Origin: Akebia trifoliata
Lineage: Eukaryota > Streptophyta > Magnoliopsida > Ranunculales > Lardizabalaceae
DNA length: 64,000 nt
Direction of reading: 5' to 3'
Assembly (NCBI GenBank): GCA_017979445.1
Contig: CM030711.1
Span: 6,727,221-6,791,220 of the forward strand
The position numbers were made by a program, and so were the translations under genes. Below the pieces are notes generated by a model. The model was given only the letters and a program-made list of their open reading frames with translations, was not told the DNA's origin and did no database searches. The number at the start of each line of letters is the position of its first letter. Within the stretch, counting starts at the first letter, position 1. This document shows, piece after piece, positions 26,706 through 38,966 of this stretch.

Positions 26706-27599
26706 AAAAAGAAAAAAGAAAAAGAAAAAAAAGGATGAATGGGTGAGAATAGTCCATGCTTTCACTTTGGAAGAGAATGTTGGACTCATAACCCATTTTT
26801 TTCCCTTTGGTGGTGAAAAATCGAAGAGCATTGACATCGAAGAAATCGAAGGACATAGGTGTTATTGAAGTCGATATCAGATGTGCAATGCTTTTAGAGC
26901 ATAAAATACAATCAGGAGACAAGGAAAATTGTAAAAATAAAATAAAATAAATCAATAGAAATGGCTATGTGAAAAATGATTTTTTTTTAAGAAAATCATT
27001 TTGTATATTTATTGTTTATCGGGGTACATGACTATTTCTGATTTTTATAGAAAAAGTATGGTAACGTAATTATTAACTGTCGGTTGACTATAATTTCCCC
27101 CTCCTTCAAGAAAATTGTGGTTTCATCTCGACTCTTGATAGAGTTTAATGATAAAATAAAATTTACATCACATCCTAATAGTTAGAATATATGTTGACAA
27201 CGATGATGAATATGATTAATATTCAAGAAAAACGTACAATTAAATTATTACATTAAAATAGATTATGAATTATAAGGCATATACTAATATAAAGGGTTTG
27301 GAGTAAGAATCGATGATTAAGAGGTACTTAATCGAGCCTAGGTTGACCCTACTTGGTGTGATACTAAATCATTGTAAAACAAACATTTAGAGTTGTTCAA
27401 TGCTACAACACCAAGTTGCTGAATCCATTAAAAACCTACTTACCGCCATAGTAACAAAAAATGACATTTTTTTGAAAAATAAAACTTGTCTTGTATCTCT
27501 GACGATTAAAACGATTAAAAAACATGACTTTTTTCATTTGTGACAAAAATATTATTTTATTTCCATTTTTTTTTTCACAGGAAAAAAAAATTAAATTAC

Positions 27600-28790
27600 T
27601 TTCTTGTTTTTTTCAATATGGGATTTGATGCTAATAACTTGATGTTATGTGATCGATTGTAAAGCTTGCAATAAAGATGCAAAGATAAAGATTTGAACTA
27701 AGACTTTGGGCAAGTCGAATTCGCTCCACAGGGACAATGAGGATTCAAGGATTCATTCGGATAAAAATGCCAAAACAGAATTTAGAAACAAAAACAGATT
27801 AGTTTTAAAAACAAAACAAAGTTGTAGTAGAAACTAAATTGAAATCTAAACAGAAAATAAAGATTGAAATTCTAAGAGAGAGGGATTAGAGAGGTCAAGT
27901 AAACCTTTGCAAGTAATCCATAGTGTAGATAAATTCTGAAATTAACTCAATCCATGGAGCAAGTCATTGCTCATGGATCGGAAGATGGATCAATTAAATT
28001 TTTGAAAGAAATTAGAAGCTATTCATGAAAATCCTAATATGATGGAGATTGCCCAATTTATATTCTGATTATTCACATAGCATAGCCATTCTTGAACTTA
28101 TCTAAGTAATGGCTATCTAAGTTGGATCAGAATTATAAGTTGGATTACCTTAATCAGAATAGAATTTTCAGAATTAAAACATGTAAGCAAAGCAAGAATT
28201 TAAATCTACACTAGAGGGATTAATTTGCTATGGTTTCCTTAACTTCTCTAATGAGAATTTAGCCAATCATTGCAAGCATTGTAATTGCAGAAAAATAATA
28301 AAAGAGAAAAGAGAGAATAGGTGAAGAAGATGAAGATGATGATCAATCAGAATTCTTCTTTTATAGCTCTCCCAACAATTTACAAAGAAAAAGAATTGAG
28401 CACTCTTGATGTTCTCACTACACTCAAGAGATCTCTCAATAGAAAATTACAGAAAATTAAAGAGAGGAACAATCAACAATTGGAGAAGAAGAGAACAAGG
28501 AGAGGGACCCTTTTCTAAAATCAACCCTTCAATTTATAACATTTGTATTCGGGTAATCGGGTCAACTTTTCGGATGATTTTCTTCGAACTACCCATTCAG
28601 TTACAACCACCGAAGCAATTGGAAGCTTCTGTGAAAATCTCGAGGGCAAATTCCTCGAGATGACCGCGGTGCGGTGACGTGGCGCTCAAATCCTTCAAGG
28701 TTTTTCTGGATGCTTCCTTTCGGCTCGTGTATTGTAACCGTATTTGTTTCGCGATTTGTTAGCTTCCACGTGCGCTACAATTAACACTAA
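27600..28790. other. Unclassified repeat-like block
   Basis: A block with AAGTCGAATTCGCTCCACAG near 27713 and a relatively GC-rich right end at 28550-28780. It has the feel of a non-coding retroelement portion, but I see neither matching terminal repeats, nor a primer-binding site, nor a coding domain. The small open frames at 28321-28663 lack any recognisable feature. Confidence 0.25.
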
Positions 28791-28971
28791 TATATCATTA
28801 GCTCTATTAATTTGGATAAATAAAATAATTTTGCAATTATTTAAAGGAACTAACATTTATGCAATGGTAATCTTAATGCAATTAAGGTCTAAAAATTGAA
28901 TAATTGGGACCTTATCATTATGAATTTTCATTATATATATTCATTACTTTAAATATATATACATAGGAAAC

Positions 28972-29349
28972 GGATCAAGGGACATATGTAAAAACAATGT
29001 AACATTACTAAATTTTCAAAATATGGGTTAGAAGTTTCGGATTGAGCTGATTTTTTGTGAGGATGATCTCTATGATGGGAAGATTATCCACAAAAAAAAA
29101 ATCAGTCCAATCTGAAACTTCTAACCCCATTAAAAGTGATTTAGAATGTGGACCGTTGGTTTTTTGCCAATAATTTGTAAATCACTTTGGATGGATTTAG
29201 AAGTTTCAGATTGAGCTGATTTTTTGTGAGGGTGATATTCTCATCATAGTGACCATCCTCGCAAAAAATCAGTTAAATCCAAAACCTCTAACCCATGTTT
29301 TGAAAAACCATTGTTTTTATATATGTATGTACATATGTCCCTTGAACTA
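28972..29349. mobile_element. MITE with nested palindromes, about 375 bp
   Basis: The outer arms GATCAAGGGACATATGTA and TACATATGTCCCTTGAAC are inverted. Inside are two further palindromes built on GGGTTAGAAGTTTCGGATTG, GCTGATTTTTTGTGAGGATG and their complements. A partial relative lies at 48725-48835. Confidence 0.65.
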
Positions 29350-29890
29350 CCCCCATATATATATATATATATATATATTATCTTTTATTTTTATCGTTTT
29401 CCCCCATTTTTTTTCCTCTTTTCAACTTTTTTTTTTCAAAGTTTTCCTTTGCCATTTTAAACCCATACCTCCGACTTTTGTGACTATGCTTACCACTCAT
29501 AAATAAAAAAACAAATAATTGAGCTTAGACTCATGGTTGAGTTGGTTTAAAACATTCCAAAGAGCCTTCAAGGTCACGACTTCAAGCCATCACAAAACAT
29601 TGCAATGTTTTGCATCGCCGCATAAATTTTCTTAAAAATGATGTTAAACTTGTCTATTAGAAAAAAAAAAAAAAAAAAAATTGATTTAATATACACCTCC
29701 ACCTTTTGGTAAATATTTGAGATACCTTATGTTTTCAAATAAGTAACTTAAATGTTGTCACTATCAACATGTAGTTAAAAACACTTCGTTTTTCTCTCTG
29801 AAACTAATAACATTCAACTTTTGGGTAAAATTAATTTAACTTTTGAAGTGTTTGAAGTAAACATACTTTTAATAGAAAATCAAGTATAGT
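29350..29890 (+). repeat. Direct repeat block, copy 1, containing a SINE
   Basis: About 540 bp repeated at 31233-31748. The shared order is (TA)n, TTATCTTTTATTTTTATCGT, a T-rich stretch, CTATGCTTACCACTCATAAA, a SINE (GAGCTTAGACTCATGGTTGA), poly(A)/(T) and a family F arm (CACCTCCACCTTTTGG). Confidence 0.75.
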
Positions 29891-30180
29891 CACTTTTAAC
29901 ATCTCACGTATTCATATTTGGAGTATTAAATTTACATTGTGGGAAATCAGACGAAATATCTACACTAGCTTCACTAGAAAAAAGATGGTCTCAATATGAT
30001 TCCTGCAAATGCATTCTCATTGCCATCTAAACAATTTGAGTAATACTATTAACCATAAGAATCAAGAATCTTACAAAAAAATCTGCTGAGCAACTTTCAG
30101 TAATACATTTTAGAGAGTTGGATAGGAACGAAGTTTCTCATATATTTCGGAATCAACAACATAAAAAAAAAATCAAGAGA

Positions 30181-30551
30181 GACCAATCCAATCATAAAAA
30201 AACGACCCCAACTTTTACAAGTGAATTTGTCACTTTTATAATTTACTAATTCGTTGATAAAATACTCACAATTTTGACATATCAACGATCTTTGTTGGTA
30301 ATTTATCTACGAATTCGTTGATTATACAAGTGCAAAATTCAACTACAAAAACATGTTTTGAGAATAAAATGATTAGTGTATTAAAACCAGATTTTTGACA
30401 TAAGTTGCACACATCTTCTTTTTACAGAGAGTCTATCCCACCACCACAAGTGTACTAATTGTGCTAATTATTTTTGACATAAGTGTGCTAATTATTTGTT
30501 GATTTACATATGAATTGGATTGGCATTAGCATAAGTTGGGGTCGTTTTTTC
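30181..30551. mobile_element. Small inverted-repeat element
   Basis: AAAAAACGACCCCAACTT at 30196-30215 is inverted as AAGTTGGGGTCGTTTTTT at 30533-30550. The interior contains ATTCGTTGAT repeated twice. Probably a MITE. Confidence 0.45.
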
Positions 30552-31232
30552 TACAAAAATCAAGATCCAAATAACAAAACAAATCAAGAGACAGTAAAAA
30601 AAAAAAAATTGTTCAAACAGAGGAATTCTGTAACAAGTAGAACAAAAAAAAAAAAAAAATAAACCTAATTTTTTTCAAATCGTTTGAGTCTTAAAAAAAA
30701 AAAAAAAAATCCATCCATCCACATTATCTTTCAAGTTCAAGAACTACAATAAATAATAAAACCCCAATCGATTTTCCTAAAAAAAAAAAAAGAGTTAAAT
30801 ATATACTTGATCGACCAAAATAAAGAGGGATTGACGGTGACGGCAAGAGAGGCTGAGAGAGCTCCGAAGATGATGAGATGCGTCGGGTCGTTCGATCTAA
30901 AACTTGAGAGAGAGAGAGAGATGGTTGAGAGAGCTCCGAAGACGAGAGAGTGATGGGAGCTGTAACTATAGAGAAAGAGAGAGAGAGAGAGAGCACGAAG
31001 AAGACGTTCGTTCTGTTTGAACGAAGAAGATGGTTCGAAGAGATAGAGAAGTGATTTGATAAGAGAGAGGGAGTTAAAATAGAATAAAAGAATTTTTGAG
31101 GGATCTGTTAATAATTACGATACGTTTTATAATAAAAGTGTAATATTAGATCCGAACCATCGGATGCGTTATAATCTAACGGCTTGAAAAGCTTGGCAAG
31201 AAGCTTGGAAGACATTAGGGCTGCTGAACCGC

Positions 31233-31748
31233 TCCCATATATATATATTATCTTTTATTTTTATCGTTTTCCCCCATTTTTTTTTTTCCTATTTTCAACA
31301 TTTTTTTCAAAGTTTTCCCTCGTCAATTTAAATCCATACCTCCAACTTTGTGACTATGCTTACCACTCATAAATAAATAAATAAATAATTAAGCTTAGAC
31401 CCATGGTTGAGTTGGTTTAAAACATTCCAAAGAGCCTTCAAGGTCACAACTTCAAGCCACCCCAAAACATTGCAATGTTTTGCATCGCCCCATAAATTTT
31501 CTTGAAAATGATGCTAAACTTGTCCATTAAATTTTTTTTTTTTTTTTTATTTAACATACACCTCCACCTTTTGGTAAATATTTGAGATACCTTATGTTTT
31601 CAAATAAGTAACTTAAATGTCGTCACTATCAACATGTAGTTAAAAACACTTCGTTTTTCTCTCTGAAACTAATAAATTCAACTTTTGGGTAAAATTAATT
31701 CAACTTTTGAAGTGATTGAAGTTAACATACTTTTAATAGAAAATTAAG
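31233..31748 (+). repeat. Direct repeat block, copy 2, containing a SINE
   Basis: Second copy of 29350-29890 in the same orientation, with scattered substitutions and small indels. The SINE portion is at 31389-31510. Confidence 0.75.
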
Positions 31749-31857
31749 AGTTTTTGCTAGAAGTTGAAGTGAGAGTATTTAAATAATTTTTCATCACTCT
31801 ACAACAGAAGGCTAAGGTCAATGATCATTTCATCAACGTGAATTTTTGAGTTGTGAT

Positions 31858-31985
31858 AAACATACACGACTGACGTGAATCATAGATCTTTTCTTCGGGA
31901 TACACAAAGACAAAGATCTACGGTTCTATGCCCTTGCCATGCAAGTCACCTACAAACTGCGTATGTATCAGCGCATCGTTTGATC
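31858..31985. mobile_element. Partial MITE-B copy
   Basis: Contains the MITE-B centre (ATAGATCTTTTCTTCGGGAT, then TTCTATGCCCTTGCCATGC) but has degraded ends. Confidence 0.5.
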
Positions 31986-32047
31986 ATTAATCAATTTTTT
32001 TTCCAAAAGCCCCAAAAGAAATCATCCCAAAGAGACCACACACCCCC

Positions 32048-32079
<32 letters not shown>

Positions 32080-32529
32080 TCCTTTCTGTTTTTAACCATT
32101 GAAAGAGAATATAATTTTAGGTGGGCCTCGAATATAATTTCGTGGAGGATAGGAGAGGCATCACTTGAATTATTGTAGTATCTTTTCGTATCCCGTACTT
32201 CCGGGAGTTGAATTTCAAACATCACTCTTGAATCTTGTTGATCCTCTTTGACAATCAAGAAAGGTGGTAATTCTTTTTTACACGTTCACATAAATAAAGC
32301 TACGACATCAAAAAGTTGATGTCTACTATGATTTCTCACTTGTCTAACTTGCGCCATGTGATGACAAGCACTAATCATGCGCATAGGGAGAGCATAGGTG
32401 TAGCAAGAAGAAGAGGAAAAGTCCAAAGCGTAGAATAATCCAATTCATACGGTTTTAGAGATTTTCTTTTACTCTTTCTTTTTCATTGGTTAGAAGACAA
32501 AGTAATAAAAAATTATAATAAAAAAAAAG

Positions 32530-33745
32530 ATGATTAGAAATGCACCTCCACACTTTGGTCAATATTTCTTATACTCCCATGTCAGTGTTTCAAACTCATG
32601 ACTACCCTTTGAGCTAGGTCTCATTTGGTAGACTAAGGTAAATGACATATATGCCCTTACTTTCATTCTCTTGTTGATTTACCATCCTAGACCAATCATC
32701 TTTAACATTAGGGTAAGGGTTTTTTTTTTTAAACTAAGGTATCTAGGTCTCTTAGAGCACCAAACCACTCATCAAGGCTGTGCAACCCTTGCCCCCTCCC
32801 CTCCCAACATGCACCAAAAAATTTTCTAGGATAAATATCTGAGGGTGGCCCATAAGAAGGAGGGAGGGGGAGGGGGGTGGATTTGAACTGAATACCTTAG
32901 CTTATGGTTTTTATCTTCTTTTATGAGTTCAAGACATTATCTTATTAAATTTTCATATCATAAAAATAATATAAGATTTTTAGAGAAATAAAATTTCGAT
33001 GAAATTTTGGTAGAAAATCAAGGATTTCTACGAGACATTAGAGACGAGATTGAATAAGTTAAAAATAGTTTGACTTAAAATTTAATAGCTCAAAGATTAA
33101 GATTTTTACCTTTGTCCCCCCAACCTTAAGATTTTATCTCCTTTAACCTCCAAAAGTCAAGAACAAAATAGGATTTTAGGAGGTGAAACAATTTTTGGGT
33201 AGAATTTTTTATTTATTTATAATCAAGTATTCCTGTGGATAGTCGACCATGCCTGTATTTGTGTTTTGCCCAGTTCATAGACCATAGTCTCGTCCAAGGA
33301 TTAGTCCCGAGTCATGTACAATACCTACACATCATATACATAAGATAAGTGAGGGTGTACCCTCATGGGTGGCCCCCGAGGAATTAATGCTCATACTGGG
33401 TATCAAACTCATGACCTACGTGCATTAATTGTTTATTGGTATGAAATTACCATTGAACCAACCCCCTCAGGCTTAATTTTCTACAATACATTGACGACGA
33501 GGTTGAATAAATAATAAATATTTTTTTACACCAGAAGTTAATAATTGAAAAAATGCAGATTTCCTTGGAGAAAAGTGAAGAGGCTTTTTGCTTGAGGTTG
33601 ATGACAAGGGCATTTAAGTCATTTTACATCAGTCTCTCCTCCTAAACCTAGGTCAAGGGGTATGCATCCAGTTTGAAAACACAGAGGTATATCTCCAATA
33701 TTGAAAAAAAACCTAGAGGGGCATTTCTAAATCACCCATAAAAAA
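32530..33745. mobile_element. Long-TIR foldback element (family F), copy 2, abutting the RHF1A-like promoter
   Basis: The left arm begins near GAAATGCACCTCCACACTTT and includes GTTTCAAACTCATG and GACATATATGCCCTTAC. The right arm is its complement (GGGCATTTAAGTCATTTTAC, CCTAGGTCAAGGGGTATGCA, GAGGGGCATTTC). The element ends about 155 bp before the ATG at 33903. The interior (33330-33470) holds a tRNA/SINE-like segment. Confidence 0.6.
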
Positions 33746-33902
33746 ACATAAAAAGAATTCCTTTCTTTTGACTACTACTTTTCTTTTCCTAGGGTTTCTT
33801 CAGCTCTCTTCTCTCTTTATAGCGAGAGTTCTCCCTCTCAGTTCTTGATCTCTAATCTCTGGTTTTTTTTTTTTTTTCTTTCGATTTAATCGAGCTTTCT
33901 TA

Positions 33903-36900
33903 ATGGAGGATTTCACTTCTGCGGTTGAGAATCCAGTCACATCGATGGCAGCATCTTCAGGAACTGATCAAGAAGATTTCGAAGATGGCTGTAGTATCTG
34001 TCTCGAATCTTTCTCTGTCGAAGATCCTTCAACTGTATTTCCATTGATGACCTTTACTCTCTCTATTTTTGTTTTTTATGTTTTTACTTAGTTGAATTTT
34101 ATGAAATTAGGTATTTAGATGTTTTGATTTTGATACAAAGATGTGAACTTTTGTAAAAGTTTTGATCTTGCTTTATAATTTTTTTTGGGTCTAATTTAGA
34201 AATTAATATTTTGATTTGTGGGGATGTGGGATTCTAATCTTGTTATTTATTATTTGATCTTTGATGACCATGTTATGTATTCTATGGAAATTTACAAGAT
34301 TAGGATTAGCGAACCAAATACGAGGTGTGATTTTAGGATATTTGATCTTTTGAACTATTGTTTTTTTAAATATATTTCAGTCGGCAGTTTATTATCTTTG
34401 TTTCAACATCAGTGCCGGCATTGGACTGCTTTCTAATATTGGGGCACGTTTGGATTGCCAAATTTCCCCATATTTTTTTTTTAAATTTAGTTTGTGGATG
34501 AAAAGCTTGTAAAAATATCCTTTTGTGGTGAAAAGATGGTGATCCAAACAGGACTTAGTTTTTTTTTTTGTTGTGTGTGTGTGATCATTTTCTGTACCAT
34601 CTGACTGTTAGTTTATTTTTTTATATTTTGTTTAATCATTCAATAACAATTTCTTTATTTAGAATGTGCAAAAAGCACATGTATTGAAAGGGCTTATTTG
34701 GAATTTAAAATATTGATTAAAACGTTTTTGAAAAACTATCCAACATGTTTGTAGTGATGGGGGACTTCAATTTTCTTCATTTTAACCAAAACGCCCCTAA
34801 TTATATTCTTTTTAAATGTAAAAGTAGGGGCATTTGTGGGAACCCTAGCACATGTATCGAAAGGGCTTGTTTGTAAATTAAAATATTGATTAAAGGGTTT
34901 TTGAAGATTTCATAGTAAAAAGACGATATGTTTGTCATTTTGAAAACTAACCAACGTCATTTTAGATCATGTGATTGCAATTTTCTTTATTTTGGGGCAT
35001 TTGTGGGATCCAAATTTTGGTGTTGAACCTCTTCTATTCCGCCTTCTCTCATTATAATAGTAAAGAAGAAAATGATGATTATAATTTCCGAGAGCAACTA
35101 TTGGCACCCCAACTTTTTCTTGTTACATCGCAATTAAAATAAAGAAAAATAAATCAAAGAATTAAGTAAAAGTTGTCATTCCTATATTTAGGATGCCTGT
35201 CTAATGGAGAGGCATGTCTTTAAAGAGAAGGATGCCTGGTCTATATGCCATGTCTCTAAAGAAAAAGATACCTGTATCTTCCTTTCTGTTGCGAACGGGT
35301 CAATAGGTGTCTTCGGACTTTGGTTTTATAAGAAACTTTAACGATTGAGAGATTCCAATGGTGACATCCCTTTTTCGTCTTTTACCTTCTTTTGACTCAA
35401 CTATACCTTCGGAGGATTCCTGGATCTAGGTGGGCACTACCAATGAGAATTTTAGTGTGAAGTCGTTGTATTCTCTTCTAGATGTGCTTCTATGAACAAT
35501 CTTTTCCCCGTCGAATCAATTTGACTGTCTTTTCTTCCTTCAAAAGTTTCCCTTTTCTTGTGGTTAGGGGTCTTGGATAAGCTTCTCACCCATTTCCATC
35601 TTAGAGTGATGGGTGTGGTCCTTGTGGATTTTTGTTTTCTTTGCATGTTTAATGGAGAGTCTGTAAACCATCTCCTCATTCATGGTGGGGGTGGCTCATC
35701 AGGTTTGGTCTTACTTTCTTTCCTTGTTTAATGTCTCCTAGTGCGCCCTCGCTCGATCTTGTTGTTGCTACATTGTTGGAGGTCCACAAACTTTGTTGGA
35801 AGAGAGGATTCTTTGGAATTTTATTCTGTCGGCCATTTGCTGGGGTCCGTGGAAAGAAATGAATGGGCGAATCTTTGATAGGAAGGAGAACTTCTTCAAG
35901 AAATCATCTTTAGCACTTTGGGTTTGTTGTTCTATTGGTGTAAGTAAGTTCACGATTTAGGGGGTTCAGGTTTGAAGATTTCTTGTTTAGGTGGGAGCTT
36001 GTTTGTTGTAGGTGATCCCTTTGTGGACGTTCGGTCATCAAGGATTTGCTTGTTTTTGTTTTTCTGTGCTTCTTTTCTTGCCTTCTTCTTAATAAAATAT
36101 TTGGTTATGAAAAAAAGGATAAGTAAAAGTTGTGGTGTCAATAGGAACTCTCTCTCTCTCTCTCTATGTATATATATATATATATATATTTGTTTAGATT
36201 TCTATTTGCTAGATTTAGGATTATATATGAGCCTAATCCCAATTGTAAACAACTGAGGTAATAACTTGAACCAAACTTTTGTATGCTCAAATGGTGTGTT
36301 TTAATCTTTACTTAGGGTATGATAAATACTTTAAGAAATTGGGGTGTAATAAGTAAAAGTTGGGGTGCTAATAGCAGCTCTCCAATTCCCATTGTTTGGG
36401 CCATAAGAAGATAAATTAGTCAAAACAAAAAAAACAACTGACAAATTCTAACAGTTTAGAAATACACCAACATTTGCAAGATTATCTCCACCGCATTCTG
36501 TCTGAATGAGTTGTCGTTTGAAATCTTTTTGCAATTGTGCCCAAGTTGTATCACCTCGGTCATAACTCATGACCCTGGCACTGAGAACTTGTTCAAGAAT
36601 AATTTTTTCCATGGGTAATTGTATAATAAACAGTTCAAGTTGTGGTATTGAGTGTTGATGATATTTTGAATCTGGCTTATTTCAGGTCACCAGTTGCAAA
36701 CATGAGTATCACCTTCAGTGTATCCTTGAATGGTATATCCAGTAACTATCATGCTCATGTTATACTTGCAACATACATACATACATGTATGCAAAAAAAT
36801 TACATAAATTGTTTGTTGAGATCTCAAGTTGATGAGTTTCCTCCAGGTCACAAAGAAGCAAAGAATGTCCGATATGCTGGCAGTTGCTTGTCTTGAAGGA

Positions 36901-38966
36901 CCCTGCAAGGTATTATACTTTCTAGATGTTTATTTATTTTTGAATATTTCTAATGGCATCCTTCAGAACACTTAGTGGTAAACTCTTGAAAAAAGGTGGA
37001 GTTAATTTTCTCATCATATTCATGCAAGTTTAATCTATTTTTTATATAAATCTATTGTTTATCTTTATCTGTAGCCAAGAGCTGCTTGCGGCAGTGGAGA
37101 TTGAAAGAAACTCAAGATCAAGGCGTGGATCTTCCAATACATCCGCATTTGCTCGCATTCCTACCGAGGACTTGGAATTTGACCATGTCAGTCTTTGGGT
37201 TTGTCTAGAATCTGAATAGCTTCAAATTGGTTTATACTGAATTTATTTGAAAACTAGCAATTGGAATTTTCAGGATGCACCATATATAGATGATTCAGAT
37301 TTCGATGACCATATCATGCGTCAACTGGCAGCCTTGAACAGAGCCCATCATTTTAGTAGGAGGCAGAGGCATAGATCTTCTGGGATGGGTCCGTCCCAAT
37401 TCCTTGTGTTTGCTGCTCCTTCTGATGGATCTGATGCACAGGAAACACATACAATTGCACCAATTGAAAGTCAAAGTTTGGGAAATTCGGCATCCCCTGA
37501 GAGGAATTTTCCAACAGCCGGTGTGTCTTCTGAAGCATATGACCAACCTCCATCATCTGTGCCTTCGTCTCGTGTAAATACGTCCCCAACCATAGCACAC
37601 AACATACATGGTTCTTTCAATACTGGGTATCCTCCTCGCAAACTACTTTATTTTTATATAGATGTTTACTGTCATAATTTAACCTAACAGCTTTGTATAT
37701 ATTAGTTATTTATCTCACATAAAGGACCCTGTATTCATTGGAAAAAGATATTGTGTGGTGTCTATTGGCATGATAATTAGTAATTCAAATTATCTTTCTT
37801 GTCTTTAGTGGCTTTGAAATTATAAAACATGGATTTACAATAATATGCCTATGCATTCTATGTGACATATGCATAGCTTCATGCTATACATTTCTGATCC
37901 TTTGTTTCATATACATAATTTTGAAACAAACTTTTGTCCATGTAAATGTGGGTGGTTCTTGTGTTTAGAAGTTAGCATGATGTCTATGCTTGACATGGGC
38001 AGTTGTATTTAATTTATGAACAAAGTGCCAATGTCAATAAAACATATTCTATGCAATCTGTTATCATTTGATTTGCATTATTTTCACAATTTTGATCTTA
38101 AGTAACAAAGGGAGATCTATCATCTTCTGCCAGATGGAGTCTATAGATGTTTTGTCATTGATAATTTGACTAAAAAAAACATATTCAACCGACGTGGCAT
38201 GTACACACAAGGAAAAATCTATGGTTCTTTGCACATTCCACGTCAGTTGAGTATATTTGAGCATCTTTTTTTGAGTCTGTCTATCATTATTCATATTATT
38301 TACTGTTTGAAAAGTTGGTTGAATGTGAAACCTCTTCTTTTTCTTTATCTGTTTTGTGGGTGTACAAATGCATTCAATATCTTCTTCATTTGTTCAGGAA
38401 TCTTGCTAGAGAGACACAACCAGGCAGCCCACGGAGATCACGGCCATCAGAGTTGCTTTCTTTATCAGAGTCTCTAAAATCTAAATTTTCTGCTGCCTCA
38501 GCCAGGTAAATAAATGCAGATCAATTTTTCTTTGGAATGTTTGTTTAGGATCTTTACTGGTCACATGCATGCATCCACCTCTTTTATCAGATACAAAGAA
38601 TCAATCTCAAAAAGCACTCGAGGTTTTAAGGAGAAGCTGTTATCACGAAATAGTTCAGTTAAAGAGCTGAGCAAAGAAGTTCAGCGCGAGGTTACTGCGG
38701 GTGTTACTCGAATGATGGAGCGCCTCGATCCTTCCTCAAAGAGAAGTGGAGTTTCTGGTCCTATTTCAAGTGGTGCTGCTGGAGGGACGACCTCATACTT
38801 ATCTCCTAATGGGAAGGGTGTGCAACAGAACATTATTACCCAATCTCCTAATGAATTTGATGGGGAAACTACTGCACATGGAACAAGTTCAAACTCACCC
38901 ATCAATGCCTCTGGCACCCCTTCTTCGGTCTCAGGTCGTGTGGATGTTATTTCTGTACAGGTCTGA
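33903..38966 (+). CDS. RHF1A: RHF1A-like RING-H2 E3 ubiquitin ligase (396 aa)
   Basis: Seven exons: 33903-34034, 36686-36732 (only 47 nt), 36847-36909, 37075-37186, 37274-37626, 38398-38505, 38591-38966; all junctions are GT/AG with continuous frame. The RING-H2 finger is complete across exons 1-3: C30, C33, C48, H50, H53, C56, C67, C70. Downstream, DPASQELLAAVE, the DDHIMRQLAALNRAHHFSRR region and the C-terminal YKESISKSTRGFKEKLLSRN, then SSVKELSKEVQRE, match Arabidopsis RHF1A more closely than RHF2A. RHF1A/RHF2A are E3 ligases implicated in turnover of the CDK inhibitor KRP6 during gametogenesis, so the role given here is by homology. Intron 1 (2.65 kb) carries a MITE with a LINE inside it; intron 5 has a small hairpin element. 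The stop at 38964 directly follows a CAG|GT-like sequence, so a further spliced exon cannot be excluded. Confidence 0.92.
34660..34975 (+). repeat. Imperfect tandem repeat in RHF1A-like intron 1
   Basis: Two units about 185 bp apart share AGCACATGTAT, GAAAGGGCTT and AAAATATTGATTAAA. No coding content. Confidence 0.5.
35091..36386. mobile_element. MITE-A copy split by a LINE, RHF1A-like intron 1
   Basis: The left end AGAGCAACTATTGGCACCCC and the right end GGGGTGCTAATAGCAGCTCT are inverted. Once the LINE at 35176-36119 is set aside the remainder is about 350 bp and aligns with the intact MITE-A at 55224-55543, including the shared interior ATATGAGCCTAATC. Confidence 0.78.
35176..36119 (+). mobile_element. 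5'-truncated L1-type LINE with 13-bp target duplication
   Basis: TAAGTAAAAGTTG occurs at 35163-35175 and 36120-36132, directly flanking the insert. The insert ends in AATAAAATATTTGG and an A-run, as a LINE 3' end does. Translated pieces such as WRVCKPSPHS and MSPSAPSLDLVVATLLEVHK correspond to the distal end of plant L1 ORF2, with stops and shifts. Confidence 0.8.
38179..38260. mobile_element. Small hairpin element in RHF1A-like intron 5
   Basis: CATATTCAACCGACGTGGCA is inverted as CCACGTCAGTTGAGTATATT about 40 bases later. The centre (AAAAATCTATGGTTCTTTGC) resembles MITE-B. Confidence 0.5.

Larger units (their letters stand above)
20993..33902. other. 12.9 kb gene-poor intergenic region
   Basis: No open frame here has a recognisable protein domain, codon bias or splice context. 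The stretch holds the MITEs, foldback elements and duplicated blocks listed separately. Left over are AT-rich gaps (21800-22840, 23300-23880, 24000-24750, 26710-27600, 29890-30180, 30552-31230, 31990-32530) in which I see only poly(A)/(T), GA-rich and TA-rich low-complexity sequence. Confidence 0.6.

Noticed and set aside
30724..30996. 90-codon minus-strand open frame rich in Ser and Leu
   Set aside because: It is a product of GA/TC low-complexity repeats with no domain.
29350..31748. LTR retrotransposon with 29350-29890 and 31233-31748 as its LTRs
   Set aside because: The blocks do not begin TG and end CA, there is no primer-binding site or polypurine tract, and the spacer has no gag or pol remnants.
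32022..32258. Minus-strand frame of 78 codons ending in a Phe run
   Set aside because: The Phe run is a poly(A) tract on the plus strand; the rest has no recognisable domain and no splice partners.
36120..36200. CT and TA runs near 36150 as a promoter for a separate gene
   Set aside because: They lie inside the right half of MITE-A in an intron; the next exon clearly belongs to the RING gene.
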